Positions 26,040 through 35,481 are shown, counted from the first letter of the stretch. The stretch is 64,000 bases of DNA from SIG673 sp045638685 (GCA_045638685.1 JAZUBT010000037.1:46095-110094); one strand, 5' to 3'. A program made the numbers and translations. The notes: a model not told the origin generated them from the letters alone.

Positions 26040-27083
26040 ATGAAAAAGAACGTTACAGTTATAGGATTTGGAGGTCAGGGAGGCTGGCACGCAAACCACG
26101 CGTTAAACAGCGACGTAGTTTCTCTGCTCGGAATATACGATATAGACGAAAAGAAAAACGAGCTTGCAAGACAGAAGGGAATACACGCTTACTCCTCTCT
26201 TGACGAGGCTATCTCGGATCCGAAATGCGATATAGTCGTTGTTGCAACGCCTAACGACGTCCATAGAGATATAGTTGTTAAATCTCTTCTCGCCGGCAAG
26301 GACGTAGTCTGTGAAAAGCCGGTCGCGATGAGCGTTGACGTGCTCGACGAAATGCTTGACGCGGCAAAGAAAAGCGGAAGGCTTTTCACCGTTCACCAGA
26401 ACAGACGCTGGGACGTTGACTTCCTCGCTATGAAAAACATTATAGAGGGTGGCGACATCGGTGAGGTTATCCGCATAGAGTCAAGAATCCACGGTTCGAG
26501 AGGTATCCCCTCCGACTGGCGTTGCCACAAGCAGTACGGCGGCGGAATGATACTTGACTGGGGTGTACATCTTATCGACCAGATGCTTCAGCTCATTCCC
26601 GAAAAAATCAAAAAAATCTCCTGCGATATAACCAACATAACCACCGACGAGGTTGATGACGGCTTCCGCCTTAATCTGTACTTCGAAAGCGGAAAAACAG
26701 CTCTCATCGAGGTAGGAACGTTTAACTTTATCGCTATGCCGAGATTTTATATGCAGTGTAAGCACGGCAGCGCGAAAATCGAGGATTGGAGAAGAAACGC
26801 GGAGGTTGCAAAGTGTCTTGCTTGGCACGAAAGCGAGGTTGTTCCGGTACAGACCGCCGCGGGTATAACCAAGACCATGGCTCCGAGAGACGAAATAACC
26901 CTTAAAACCTACGAAGCAGCTCGCCCTGCATCCGACGTTCACGATTTCTACCGCAATCTCGTAAAGGCTATCGACGGAATCGAGGAGCAGCTTGTTACCC
27001 ACGAACAGATAAGACGTGTTCTTTCCGTAATGGAGGCTTGCTTTAAGTCGGCAGAGCTCGGCGCTCCTATTGATTTTGAGTAA
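26040..27083 (+). CDS. Gfo/Idh/MocA family oxidoreductase (second paralogue)
   Basis: A 347-residue NAD(P)-dependent oxidoreductase. The dinucleotide site reads GFGGQGGWH (9-17), the catalytic lysine is in VVCEKPVAMS (about 92-101), and the substrate histidine in GGGMILDWGVHLIDQML (about 167-183). It differs from the paralogue at 6361 in most of its length, so the two are not a recent duplication. It is a single-gene transcription unit with its own promoter at 25793 and a strong terminator at 27107. The ribosome-binding site is TTTGGAGG, ten bases before the ATG. Substrate unknown. Confidence 0.92.
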   Translation: MKKNVTVIGFGGQGGWHANHALNSDVVSLLGIYDIDEKKNELARQKGIHAYSSLDEAISDPKCDIVVVATPNDVHRDIVVKSLLAGKDVVCEKPVAMSVDVLDEMLDAAKKSGRLFTVHQNRRWDVDFLAMKNIIEGGDIGEVIRIESRIHGSRGIPSDWRCHKQYGGGMILDWGVHLIDQMLQLIPEKIKKISCDITNITTDEVDDGFRLNLYFESGKTALIEVGTFNFIAMPRFYMQCKHGSAKIEDWRRNAEVAKCLAWHESEVVPVQTAAGITKTMAPRDEITLKTYEAARPASDVHDFYRNLVKAIDGIEEQLVTHEQIRRVLSVMEACFKSAELGAPIDFE

Positions 27084-27106
27084 TAATTAACTCTGAAAAC
27101 ACTGTA

Positions 27107-27134
27107 AAACCCGCGAAAAACTCGCGGGTTTTTG
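27107..27134 (+). terminator. Terminator of the second oxidoreductase gene
   Basis: AAACCCGCGA and TCGCGGGTTT form a perfect 10-bp stem with a 5-nt loop, followed by a T-run. Confidence 0.92.
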
Positions 27135-27314
27135 TATTACTGTCGGAATTAACCGCCCGTTATTCAGATAATATGCAATAAAAATCTCCGTTTTTTATCA
27201 ATAGGTAAATGCAGAAAAAACGGCTAACATCTTACCCTCCATTGCTTTTTTGTGTTTTCTATCTTTAATTAAAATTTATGTTTTTTTCGTATTTATAAGA
27301 AAAAGTAATACGTA

Positions 27315-27343
27315 TTGACAAATTGCTAAGCGAGTGATATAAT
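27315..27343 (+). promoter_or_regulatory. Consensus promoter of the CvpA-like gene
   Basis: TTGACA (27315-27320), 17-bp spacer, TATAAT (27338-27343), a perfect sigma-A match. The rest of the 27135-27420 spacer shows no gene. Confidence 0.85.
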
Positions 27344-27420
27344 GTATAATACAATATACAGCACTAAAATAAACGGTATATATTATTTTATTAAAAGCTT
27401 TGGCTTTTGGAGGAAACAAA

Positions 27421-30393
27421 ATGGATATTGGAATGATACTCACGGTTGGAATCGTTACGTTTCTTATTGTGAGCGCCTTTGTCGGCTTTGTAAGAGGAAG
27501 CAAAAAGGCTCTTTTCAGATTTATCACAGTAGCTCTTTCCGCCTCGCTCTCGTTTCTCGCGGTGGTTGTATTCAAAAACCTGCTTGGCGAGGAAGCTATT
27601 ACGGCCAGGATTAACGCCATTCTGGCGCAAAACGGTATGCAGCAGATTCTTGATATTGCAGCCTCATCCCCTCTTCTTGAGGAGGTTATACTTAAAACGG
27701 TAGGCGGCATAGCAGCCCCTCTCATATTCTTCGTAGCGTTTTTTGCAATATCAACCGTTACCTACGTTCTTTATTTTCTGTTTACCCTTATATTCAGAAA
27801 ACATTTAAAAGTCGAAAAGAACGGCTGTGCCGGTGGAATTTTCGCTCTTATTCTCGGTTTTGGCCAAGGAGTAGTTATTACCGCTGCGCTCATTCTTACT
27901 ATAACCAGCTATACGTTAATAGTACCCGAAATCGCTCCGAAGCTTGAAAGCGCCGAGACTCTTAACGAATCGCAGCGCGGAATTGTTACCGAAATAAACA
28001 AAACAATAGACAAAGCAAACAACTCCCAGATCATTTCGGTATATAGGAGCTGCGGTCTTGACCTTGCGGCGCACAGCCTTATGGACTACAAGATACAGCT
28101 GGAAAATGAAACGCTGAAAATAGGTATGGCTGATGAAATCTCCTCTATTTCGGAGCTTGTTTTCGTATTTATGGATCTTACCGCATCGCCTATAGCTGAA
28201 TACGGAGAAGCGGAAGCTGCTTTAATCCAGAAGCTCGGAACGAGCTTTACCAAGTCAAGAGTTCTCTCTCTTGCAGGCGCGGAGCTTCTTCACAGCGCAA
28301 CGGAGAGCTGGAAAAACGGAGAGCCCTTTGCGGGCAAGACAAAGCCTGACCTCGGAGCGGATATGAATCCGCTTCTTACCAAGCTTATCGAAACCTTTAA
28401 CGAAAGCACAAAGAAAGCCGAAACCTTTAACGAGGACGTAATAACCACGGCTAATCTGGTTGCCATTTTCGCAAAGAACGGAATTTTCTCGGCATCGACT
28501 CAGCTTGAAACCAACCCGAACGCTCTCTTTGACTGCATAGCAAAGGACGGAGTTATCTCGGAAATAACTCTTACGTTAAATACAAACGCGCGAATGCGCG
28601 CTCTCGTTCCCGAAATAACCAACCTCGGACTTAAAACACTTGCAAACGCGCTCGGAATTGCGGAAAACACAAGCGAAATCTATACCGAAACACTAACCAA
28701 CATTGTAGCTCACATTAACAGCGCAAAGAACGAAACTGACCCGACAGAGGCGTTAAAGCCACTTCTTAAAAATGAGTTTGAAAACATCGGCGTAATCGTT
28801 GATCCCGCTTACATTGACATTCTCGCTTCCGCTCTTATAGAGGATTTCGGTTCCTTTGATGGAGAGCTTACAGCCGAATTTATCGCGGAATTCTTTGACG
28901 TTTACAGTAACGTAGTGGAGGGCGGTTCTGTTCAAACGTCGGGTGGCGCAGCCTCCGTTCTTCCCCTCGGTACGTCCGAGGAAGAGAAGGCTTACACCTT
29001 CCCGAAATACGCAAACAGCACCCTCCTCATTACCACGGGAGCGGTAAGAGCAGCAAATGAAAGCTTTGCTAAAATCGATGCCGCAGTTCCGGAAAAGCTT
29101 GACGCGTTCAAATCATCCGACGCATTTATTTGCGGTATGCGTTCAAGCGCGACGGCAACGATAAACCGCGCTACGCTTAAAGATTTCCTCGTTGACTCCA
29201 GCTGCGTTATAACCGATCCGGTAGCGGAAGGTGCCGCTCTTGAGTCGATAGTTAAAGAGGTTGTGTCGATAATGAACGCGCTGAAAGCCCCCGAAAACAA
29301 CGGAATAGAGACGCTTAAAACCTTCTCCTCCAGTCTTGGCGGGGCGCTCGATAACCTTTCAAAAACGGAGATGTACGGCTCCGACAAAACCTTTACCCTT
29401 TTCACAGCGATACTTCAGTCAAATACTTTAAGGGACACCGCAAAAATAACCGTCCCCGAGACGATTAAGCTTACCGATAAGCACCGCGAGAACGCCGAAA
29501 AGGTTTCATTTGGCTCTCTTATGAACGTTCTCTCCAGCACAGTTGACGTAATTACCTCTATGCAAAACAACGAAACGACCACCGAGTCTATCGAAAGCCT
29601 GATTCAAAACATCACGCCCGAAAACTCCGAAATTATCAAAGAGCTTATAACGGTTGAGCGTGTGGAGGAAATGGGCGTTCCAAAGGAAAACGCCGAAACG
29701 ACCACCGAGCTTTTGGGAGATCTCTTCGGCAACCTTGGAAAGATAGAGGATCCCGAAACCTACGAAACTGAAGCAAAGGCAGTTGAAAATATAATTAATC
29801 TCGGTATTGTCGCGAAGGACTTTTTGAACGGAAATAACGGTAGCGGTAGCGAAGGTGGCAACGGCACCGGAGACGGTAGCGGCACCGAAGGCGGTAGCGG
29901 CACCGGAGACGGTAGCGGCACCCCTGAGCCTCCGAAGAAAAACCTTTTCAACACCGTAGTAACCAAGGACGAGAGCGGTAGCGGCACCGGAGACGACTCC
30001 GGCAATGGAGACGGCAGCGGTTCCGAAGACGGCAGTGGTTCCGGAGACGGTAGCGACAACGGAGACGGTAGCGGAGAAACGATTATTGAAGAAGGCGCAC
30101 TCGGTTGTACGGCAGACGAAATGGTTAACAACATTATGTCAAGCTCTGCGGTTTGCGACACCATAGTTACCACGGCAAAGGAAAAAGAAATCGAAGATCC
30201 GTTTGGAATTGGCGCAAGCCTTACCGAATCCGATCAGCAGGCTATAAAGGATGCGTGTGATAATTACGTAAATCAGAACTCTGACAAGTCTTCCGACGAA
30301 ATGGAAAAGATAACCGAAACGCTTGAAAGCATATTCCTTCTCCTCGGAATAAAGGGCTGGACCGCTCCCACGTTCCCCGTTCCCACCCCGTAA
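27421..30393 (+). CDS. CvpA-like membrane protein with very long extracytoplasmic part and Gly-Ser linker
   Basis: The start at 27421 follows TTGGAGGAAACAAA; an in-frame ATG at 27400 precedes that site and is rejected. Residues 1-165 carry four hydrophobic segments (about 4-24, 33-53, 98-124, 139-163) arranged as in CvpA (colicin V production) proteins. The remaining 825 residues are hydrophilic, Ala/Glu/Thr-rich and mostly helical, without a domain I recognise. Residues about 803-886 are a GS/GD/GT repeat (GTGDGSGTEGGSGT-like), broken by a segment with PEPPKKNLF, and then a final 100-residue helical region. CvpA proteins have about 170 residues, so this is a strongly extended form. Function unknown; a role at the cell envelope is inference. 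Confidence 0.8.
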   Translation: MDIGMILTVGIVTFLIVSAFVGFVRGSKKALFRFITVALSASLSFLAVVVFKNLLGEEAITARINAILAQNGMQQILDIAASSPLLEEVILKTVGGIAAPLIFFVAFFAISTVTYVLYFLFTLIFRKHLKVEKNGCAGGIFALILGFGQGVVITAALILTITSYTLIVPEIAPKLESAETLNESQRGIVTEINKTIDKANNSQIISVYRSCGLDLAAHSLMDYKIQLENETLKIGMADEISSISELVFVFMDLTASPIAEYGEAEAALIQKLGTSFTKSRVLSLAGAELLHSATESWKNGEPFAGKTKPDLGADMNPLLTKLIETFNESTKKAETFNEDVITTANLVAIFAKNGIFSASTQLETNPNALFDCIAKDGVISEITLTLNTNARMRALVPEITNLGLKTLANALGIAENTSEIYTETLTNIVAHINSAKNETDPTEALKPLLKNEFENIGVIVDPAYIDILASALIEDFGSFDGELTAEFIAEFFDVYSNVVEGGSVQTSGGAASVLPLGTSEEEKAYTFPKYANSTLLITTGAVRAANESFAKIDAAVPEKLDAFKSSDAFICGMRSSATATINRATLKDFLVDSSCVITDPVAEGAALESIVKEVVSIMNALKAPENNGIETLKTFSSSLGGALDNLSKTEMYGSDKTFTLFTAILQSNTLRDTAKITVPETIKLTDKHRENAEKVSFGSLMNVLSSTVDVITSMQNNETTTESIESLIQNITPENSEIIKELITVERVEEMGVPKENAETTTELLGDLFGNLGKIEDPETYETEAKAVENIINLGIVAKDFLNGNNGSGSEGGNGTGDGSGTEGGSGTGDGSGTPEPPKKNLFNTVVTKDESGSGTGDDSGNGDGSGSEDGSGSGDGSDNGDGSGETIIEEGALGCTADEMVNNIMSSSAVCDTIVTTAKEKEIEDPFGIGASLTESDQQAIKDACDNYVNQNSDKSSDEMEKITETLESIFLLLGIKGWTAPTFPVPTP

Positions 30394-30509
30394 TTTTCGC
30401 GAACGGAAAACACCCATAAGCGCCCTCTGTGCTCGTTAAATCCGATTTCAGATGACGGACGCAAGGCAGCCTCACAGCGGAAACAAAAATCACAGCACAG
30501 GTATAAGAG

Positions 30510-30552
30510 AAAGCGGGTGTGTTCTTAAAACAAGAGCACACCCGCTTTTAAA
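30510..30552 (+). terminator. Terminator of the CvpA-like gene
   Basis: AAGCGGGTGTG pairs with CACACCCGCTT across a loop of about 15 nt, followed by TTTTAAA. The stem begins about 120 bp after the stop codon. Confidence 0.8.
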
Positions 30553-30616
30553 CCGTTAAACACTAAGCCTTACTTATTTTTCGCGGCTTCTTTTTCCGCC
30601 GCAAAATGGAGATTCT

Positions 30617-31573
30617 ATGAAAAAAACTCAGCGTACCGAAAACCCCTTTCCTTTTTCGGATTCCAACAAAAGATATTATACCATGGATTACTTCCTGCGC
30701 ACGGCGTTCGCAGGAAAAAAGGCGTGTAAGGTTCCGATTGACGCAGGCTTTACCTGTCCCAACCGCGACGGCACTAAGGGACACGGGGGCTGTTCCTTTT
30801 GCAGCGGAAAAGGCAGCGGTGAATTTACACCGGGCAGAGAGCACAGCATAACAAAGCAGATAGACGCAGGTATCGAAATGATGCGTAAAAAGTGGGAAAG
30901 CGCCGCTTTTATTCCCTATTTCCAGAGCTTCACCAACACCTACGCACCGATTTCTGTACTTAAAGAAAAATATGCCGAGGCGCTAAGCCACCCCCTCTGC
31001 GCCGGTATCTGCATAGCGACGAGACCCGACTGTATTACCCCCGAGGTCTCTGAGCTTCTACACGAAATATCAAAAAATAATTTCCTTATGCTTGAGCTTG
31101 GGCTTCAAACCGTCCACGACGAAACCGCGTTAGGTTTAAACAGAGGGTACGGGTATGACGATTTTCTCAGCGCCTACGAGCTAATAAAGGATTTATTCGT
31201 CTGCGTACATCTTATAAACGGGCTGCCCGGAGAAACGCGTGAAATGATGCTGGAAAGCGCACAGCGCCTCTCCGACCTCAACGTCAAGGCGGTAAAAATA
31301 CACTCTCTATACATTACCGAGGACACTGAAATTGCGAAAAGCTATCTTCGTGGCGAGTTTGACGTAATGTCAAAGGACGAATACGTGCGTACCGTTTGCG
31401 ACCAGCTTGAAATTCTCCCGCCAACCACCGTTATAGAACGGGTAACGGGAGACGGAGCTCCCGACACCCTTATCGCCCCCGAATGGAGCCGCAAAAAGCT
31501 TTCAGTTCAAAACGATATCGATAAAGAATTATACCGTAGAGGAAGCTATCAGGGTATAAGGTTTTTAAAATAA
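30617..31573 (+). CDS. Radical SAM protein, TIGR01212/YhcC family (YtqA/MnmL-like)
   Basis: A 318-residue radical SAM enzyme. The cluster-binding cysteines are in TCPNRDGTKGHGGCSFC: C47, C59 and C62, the unusual wide spacing of the Elp3-like YhcC family. Preceding YYTMDYFLRTAFAGKKACKV is family-typical, as are QSFTNTYAP and HLINGLPGETREMM. The Bacillus member YtqA (MnmL) works with a methyltransferase in wobble-uridine modification of tRNA. Whether this protein does the same is inference; no YtqB-like gene is adjacent. GGAG lies six bases before the ATG. The gene is convergent with the M23 peptidase, 32 bp apart. Confidence 0.92.
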   Translation: MKKTQRTENPFPFSDSNKRYYTMDYFLRTAFAGKKACKVPIDAGFTCPNRDGTKGHGGCSFCSGKGSGEFTPGREHSITKQIDAGIEMMRKKWESAAFIPYFQSFTNTYAPISVLKEKYAEALSHPLCAGICIATRPDCITPEVSELLHEISKNNFLMLELGLQTVHDETALGLNRGYGYDDFLSAYELIKDLFVCVHLINGLPGETREMMLESAQRLSDLNVKAVKIHSLYITEDTEIAKSYLRGEFDVMSKDEYVRTVCDQLEILPPTTVIERVTGDGAPDTLIAPEWSRKKLSVQNDIDKELYRRGSYQGIRFLK

Positions 31574-31605
31574 TTCCGTCTCCGTTTTCTGGCAGCATCT
31601 AAAGA

Positions 31606-32604
31606 TTACAGCTTCGGAAGATAGCTTTTCGGGTTAACCGTACTGCCGTTTTTCCTGATTTCAAAATGCAGGTGCGGTCCCGTAACGTTACCCGTGGCTC
31701 CGCTTTTGGCTATGTACTGGCCCTTATACACTCGGCTTCCGTTTTTAACCTCTATCTTGCTAAGGTGCGCATAATAGGTTAAATCACCGTTGTCGTGCTG
31801 AATCTTTATAAGATATCCGTAGCTGCCGTTATACCCCGCGAAAATAACCTTTCCTCCGTCTGCGGCGTAAACGTAAGTTCCGCTCGAGGCCCGAAGATCA
31901 ACACCTAAATGAAAATCATATTTTCCCGAAAGCGTGCGTCCTCCGTAATCCGAGGTTATGTAAACGCTTTTAAGCGGCCACGCGTATTTCCCCGTAGATG
32001 CCGTTGATTTTTTCGTACCTACAAGCACTACCTTGTTCTGCGCCGCTTTAACCTCGGTGTCGGAAACGAGAGTTCTCGTCGCCTCCGCGCCGTCAACGTA
32101 AACCACGTCGTAAACAAGGGTACGTGTGCCGTTTTCTCCCTCGTTTTTCACCACGCTCGTCCCCTCGTAGTGCGCTGAGGAGTTCTGATATACCGTTTTA
32201 AATTCAACGGTTTTCGACTGGCTTTCGCTCACGGTAACCGAAAATGAAAACGACTTTCCGCCCAAAAGATAAATTTCCTTTATCTTCTCGCCCGTTTTAA
32301 CCTCACTTTCATAGCACTCTCTTTCGGTAATTTCAAATTTATTGTTAAGCGCTACGCTTTTCACCTCCGGATAAAGCTTTTTTACCTCCTCTGTTTTATC
32401 CGAAATAAGCTTTTCCTTAAACCTTTCAAAAGCCTCCGGACTTTCTATGTATGCAACGCCCTCTCCGTCAACGGTAAGATAATATGCGTTTACTCTCTCC
32501 CCCTCACCGACCGATACGTCGGGAAGCCCCTCTATTGCTCCGGAGCAGGAGTAAAGCATACATACACCCGACAGTAGGGTAATAAGTATTGCACGTTTCA
32601 CCAT
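31606..32604 (-). CDS. M23 metallopeptidase lipoprotein with G5 domain
   Basis: A 332-residue exported peptidoglycan endopeptidase. The lipobox is LYSC with C20. Residues about 125-200 form a G5 domain (EFKTVYQNSSAHYEGTSVV, then TRTLVYDVVYVDG and TLVSDTEVK). Residues about 215-332 are the LytM/M23 catalytic domain. Its metal ligands are in FHLGVDL (first His and Asp) and GPHLHFEIR, with the conserved SDYGGR and YYAHLSKI blocks. All catalytic residues appear present. It cleaves wall peptide bonds outside the cell; G5 domains bind glycans or wall. GAAAGGAG precedes the ATG. Confidence 0.92.
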   Translation of the reverse strand: MVKRAILITLLSGVCMLYSCSGAIEGLPDVSVGEGERVNAYYLTVDGEGVAYIESPEAFERFKEKLISDKTEEVKKLYPEVKSVALNNKFEITERECYESEVKTGEKIKEIYLLGGKSFSFSVTVSESQSKTVEFKTVYQNSSAHYEGTSVVKNEGENGTRTLVYDVVYVDGAEATRTLVSDTEVKAAQNKVVLVGTKKSTASTGKYAWPLKSVYITSDYGGRTLSGKYDFHLGVDLRASSGTYVYAADGGKVIFAGYNGSYGYLIKIQHDNGDLTYYAHLSKIEVKNGSRVYKGQYIAKSGATGNVTGPHLHFEIRKNGSTVNPKSYLPKL

Positions 32605-32777
32605 TTAAACAACTCCTTTCTTGAGTATATTACCCCCGTCCTCGCGGCGAACGGTTCACGAAAACAAAGGCTACTTAAATATTTTATCAGACGCAGGGTG
32701 TAAAATCAACAGGAAAAGACCTACTGTCTCACGTTCCCGTTAACATCAGGAAGCCTTGCCTTTTTTTACCTTAGCAC

Positions 32778-32806
32778 TTGACTTTTTTCTCTTTTAATGT
32801 TAATAT
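32778..32806 (+). promoter_or_regulatory. Promoter of the CPBP protease gene
   Basis: TTGACT (32778-32783), 17-bp spacer, TAATAT (32801-32806), 35 bp before the start codon. Confidence 0.6.
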
Positions 32807-32840
32807 AAAGTAGCGATTTCCGCAGAAAGGAGCATCTAAC

Positions 32841-33725
32841 GTGAAAAATAATGAAAAAGCGCTTTCGGTGTCGCTTATTTTACACCTGCTCCTTACTTTG
32901 ATAGAGGGCGCGCTGACACTAATGTTCGGCGCAGTATTAAAAGGCTCTGCGGCGATTAAGATATTCTCTCTTATATTCACACCCGTACGCTTTTTGCTTC
33001 CTGTTTTCCTCTATCGGAAGGCTTCGGGATACACCCCGTTTGTAACACCGATAAGCTGCTGCAAAGCGCCCGAAAAAACAGCTGCTGCCACGAAAACGGC
33101 TATAACCTATATTTTTGCCTTATCACTTACCGTAATAGTCCTGAACACCGTCGGCGCTCTTACCGACGCAGCTCTCTCCTTTTTTGGACAAAACACGGAA
33201 AAAACCATACCCGTGTCCCGTTTTGACGTCGTTTACACCTTTTTAAAAAGCGTTCTTTTCGCGTCGGTTTTAGAGGAAACGCTGTTCAGAGGAGCTCTGC
33301 TCCACGCCTTTTCGGGAAGAAAAAAGCTTCACCGCATACTGCTTTCCGCTATTCTGTTCGCACTTATGCACGGAAGCATTCGTCAGCTTTTCTACGCTGC
33401 TGCCGCGGGAGCGGTCATAGCCGCGTTTACCGTTATAACAGGCTCTCTGAGATTTGCGGCAGCCGTTCATTTCGGAGCAAACTCGGTTTCCTTTATATTT
33501 TCGCTTTTAAGCGTTTATCTTCCCCCGAACACCTATAAAACGGTATCCTTGGTTACGCTCGCCGTTTTTACCGTTACGGCTGTTTTATCCTCGATAATAT
33601 ATTCACTCAGGTTTCGCGAAAAAAACAATCCCCCCTCGGACTTAAAAACGGAAAAATCCCTTCCGAGAGAGGCATGGATATATATAGCGGCGGCGATAGG
33701 CGTTACGCTTATTAATATGCTCTGA
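32841..33725 (+). CDS. CPBP family intramembrane glutamic endopeptidase
   Basis: A 294-residue membrane protein starting at GTG 32841, eight bases after GAAAGGAG. About eight hydrophobic segments are visible. The family motifs are EETLFRGALLHAF (motif 1, EExxxR), ALMHGSIRQLFYA (motif 2, His) and AVHFGANSVSF (motif 3, HxxxN), all in the expected order. Members cleave prenylated or other peptides within the membrane, some in bacteriocin immunity. The substrate is unknown and there is no bacteriocin gene nearby. It is followed by tadA, with 69 nt between them. Confidence 0.9.
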   Translation: MKNNEKALSVSLILHLLLTLIEGALTLMFGAVLKGSAAIKIFSLIFTPVRFLLPVFLYRKASGYTPFVTPISCCKAPEKTAAATKTAITYIFALSLTVIVLNTVGALTDAALSFFGQNTEKTIPVSRFDVVYTFLKSVLFASVLEETLFRGALLHAFSGRKKLHRILLSAILFALMHGSIRQLFYAAAAGAVIAAFTVITGSLRFAAAVHFGANSVSFIFSLLSVYLPPNTYKTVSLVTLAVFTVTAVLSSIIYSLRFREKNNPPSDLKTEKSLPREAWIYIAAAIGVTLINML

Positions 33726-33794
33726 GCAGTTAGTCCGCACCTGGATTTTTCAAGTTAACAAATCTGTTATTAAATACTTTAAATGGAGAAAATT

Positions 33795-34268
33795 ATGTTT
33801 TCCGAAAAAGACAAGGAATTTATGGATATTGCGCTATCTCTTGCGCGCGAAGCGGCAATCGACGGCGAGGTACCCGTCGGCGCGGTTGTCGTCCACAAGG
33901 GAACTGTTGTCGGTAAAGGACGTAACAGACGCGAAAAAGAAAAAAACGCCCTCGCCCACGCAGAGCTTGAAGCAATAAACGAAGCCTGTGATACTCTCGG
34001 CGGTTGGCGACTCCCCAACTGTACTCTTTACGTAACGCTCGAGCCGTGTCCGATGTGCGCGGGCGGAATAATAAATTCCCGTATCGGCAGAACGGTTATC
34101 TCGCTCGCCGATGCGAAATCCGGCTGTCTCGGCTCGGTTATAAACTTTAACTCTTACCCCTTTAACCATAAGACGGGGGTGGAATACGGTCTTTGCGAAA
34201 ACGAAGCGAAGTCGCTTATGTCGGATTTTTTCGCTAGACTACGGGAAAAAAGAAATGCCGAAAAGTAA
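33795..34268 (+). CDS. tadA: tRNA-specific adenosine deaminase TadA
   Basis: A 157-residue zinc deaminase converting A34 to inosine in tRNA-Arg(ACG). The start at 33795 is preferred over the in-frame ATG at 33783 because GGAGA within that stretch serves as its ribosome-binding site. The zinc ligands and catalytic glutamate are in HAE (55-57) and PCPMCAG (84-90), preceded by VPVGAVVV and NALAHAELEAI. Length fits the family. It is essential in most bacteria that have it. Confidence 0.95.
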   Translation: MFSEKDKEFMDIALSLAREAAIDGEVPVGAVVVHKGTVVGKGRNRREKEKNALAHAELEAINEACDTLGGWRLPNCTLYVTLEPCPMCAGGIINSRIGRTVISLADAKSGCLGSVINFNSYPFNHKTGVEYGLCENEAKSLMSDFFARLREKRNAEK

Positions 34269-34360
34269 GTTTTTAGGCAAAGGCTTTTAACCGGTTGCTT
34301 TCAAAAAAGAAAACGCTCTTAAATCTTAAAAGCGTTTCGTATTATCAAAGGAGACTGAAA

Positions 34361-34954
34361 ATGACTATCACCTATGAGGTTGGAAACGGACTTTACGTAA
34401 ACATCACAAACCGCTGCACAAACTCCTGCGAGTTCTGTGTCAGAAGCGTTGCCGACGGAACCTACGGTGAGCTTTGGCTTTCGCGCGAGCCTACAAATGA
34501 GGAGATACTTACCGATATATTTAAAAGAGACCTAAACCGATACTCCGAGCTTGTTTTCTGCGGCTACGGTGAGCCTACCGTAAGACTTTACGATGTTCTT
34601 GAAATAGCGCGCGCGGTAAAGGAAAAGCACGGAATTAAAATCCGCATTAACACCAATGGACACGCAGCTATGATTTACGGCAAGGACGTCTCTCCGCTTT
34701 TCAGCGGTGTTATAGATAGCGTATCGGTAAGCCTTAACGCGGCAAACGCCGCGGATTACAACAGAATATGCCACCCGGATTTTCCCGATGCGTTTGACGG
34801 ACTTCTCGATTTTACCGCAAGGGTAAAGCAGTACGTTCCCGAGGTTATGCTCAGTATAGTAGGTGAAACAATACCGAAAGAGGACGTCGAAAAATGCAGA
34901 GAAATTGCAAACCGCTGCGGAGTTCTGCTTAAAATACGCGAGTATATAAAATAA
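34361..34954 (+). CDS. Radical SAM protein, TatD-associated family (TIGR04038-like)
   Basis: The start at 34361 follows AAAGGAGACTGAAA; the open frame from 34295 has no ribosome-binding site. The 197-residue protein starts with the C-x3-C-x2-C cluster motif at C19, C23 and C26 (NRCTNSCEFCVRS), followed by LVFCGYGEPTVR (SAM-binding GE-type motif) and RINTNGHA. Size and motifs match the short radical SAM proteins that usually accompany a TatD-like hydrolase. No tatD is in the window. Substrate unknown. Confidence 0.88.
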   Translation: MTITYEVGNGLYVNITNRCTNSCEFCVRSVADGTYGELWLSREPTNEEILTDIFKRDLNRYSELVFCGYGEPTVRLYDVLEIARAVKEKHGIKIRINTNGHAAMIYGKDVSPLFSGVIDSVSVSLNAANAADYNRICHPDFPDAFDGLLDFTARVKQYVPEVMLSIVGETIPKEDVEKCREIANRCGVLLKIREYIK

Positions 34955-35032
34955 ATTTTCGTTTCTTACTGCGCTTCCCGTTTTTTCGCCCGTTTTAGCA
35001 GAGGGACTAAAAGCTCCGACGTTGGAAGCAAT

Positions 35033-35064
35033 AAAAAAGCACCGCGAGCTTGCGGTGCTTTTTT
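35033..35064. terminator. Bidirectional terminator between the radical SAM gene and rpmB
   Basis: AAAAAAGCACCGC and GCGGTGCTTTTTT form a perfect 13-bp stem with a 6-nt loop, with A- and T-runs on the outer sides; it serves both convergent genes. Confidence 0.93.
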
Positions 35065-35080
35065 ATTGTTTAAAATTTAA

Positions 35081-35269
35081 TTAAACAGCTCTCTCAACCT
35101 TGCCGGAACGAAGGCAACGGGAGCATACATATACGGTGGTATTGGTACCGTTAACGACTGCCTTAACCTTTCTGATGTTCGGCTTCCACATTTTGCTTGT
35201 CTTTCTGTTAGAGTGAGAAACGTTGTTTCCGAAAGACGGAGCTTTTTCACAGAATTCACACTTAGCCAT
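35081..35269 (-). CDS. rpmB: 50S ribosomal protein bL28 (zinc-binding form)
   Basis: A 62-residue large-subunit protein. It starts MAKCEFCEKAPSFGNNVSHS and ends RSGKVERAV. Two Cys pairs, C4/C7 and C49/C52, make it the C+ (zinc ribbon) version; cells with Zur often keep a second C- copy for zinc starvation, which is not seen here. GGAGGG lies upstream of the ATG, and the gene has its own promoter at 35360-35388 and a possible structured leader. In Bacillus rpmB is the neighbour of spoVM; here the two are 15 kb apart. Confidence 0.97.
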   Translation of the reverse strand: MAKCEFCEKAPSFGNNVSHSNRKTSKMWKPNIRKVKAVVNGTNTTVYVCSRCLRSGKVERAV

Positions 35270-35308
35270 CTTTAAACCCTCCTATTAAAATCAAAACTCA
35301 TCACGGCG

Positions 35309-35337
35309 GAGGCAAGCTTTTTTCGCTTTCGGGCCTC
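35309..35337 (-). promoter_or_regulatory. Hairpin in the rpmB leader
   Basis: GAGGC-AAGC pairs with GCTT-(4-nt bulge)-GCCTC in the 5' leader, 40 nt before the start codon. It could be an autoregulatory ribosomal-protein leader; I do not recognise a named family. Confidence 0.3.
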
Positions 35338-35359
35338 TCACCAGAATTACACAGACATC

Positions 35360-35388
35360 ATTATACCACACTTTTTTGAAAAATGCAA
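35360..35388 (-). promoter_or_regulatory. Promoter of rpmB
   Basis: On the minus strand TTGCAT, 17-bp spacer, TATAAT; leader about 85 nt. Confidence 0.75.
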
Positions 35389-35452
35389 TAGTTATTTCAA
35401 AAAAATTTTATTTTTTTACAAATGTAAATATGCAAAAATTATTCACCCTCTA

Positions 35453-35481
35453 TTGACAAACGCGGCTTTTTATTATATAAT
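35453..35481 (+). promoter_or_regulatory. Consensus promoter of the nusB operon
   Basis: TTGACA (35453-35458), 17-bp spacer, TATAAT (35476-35481), about 70 bp before nusB. This probably drives at least nusB and the TsaD-like gene. Confidence 0.85.
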
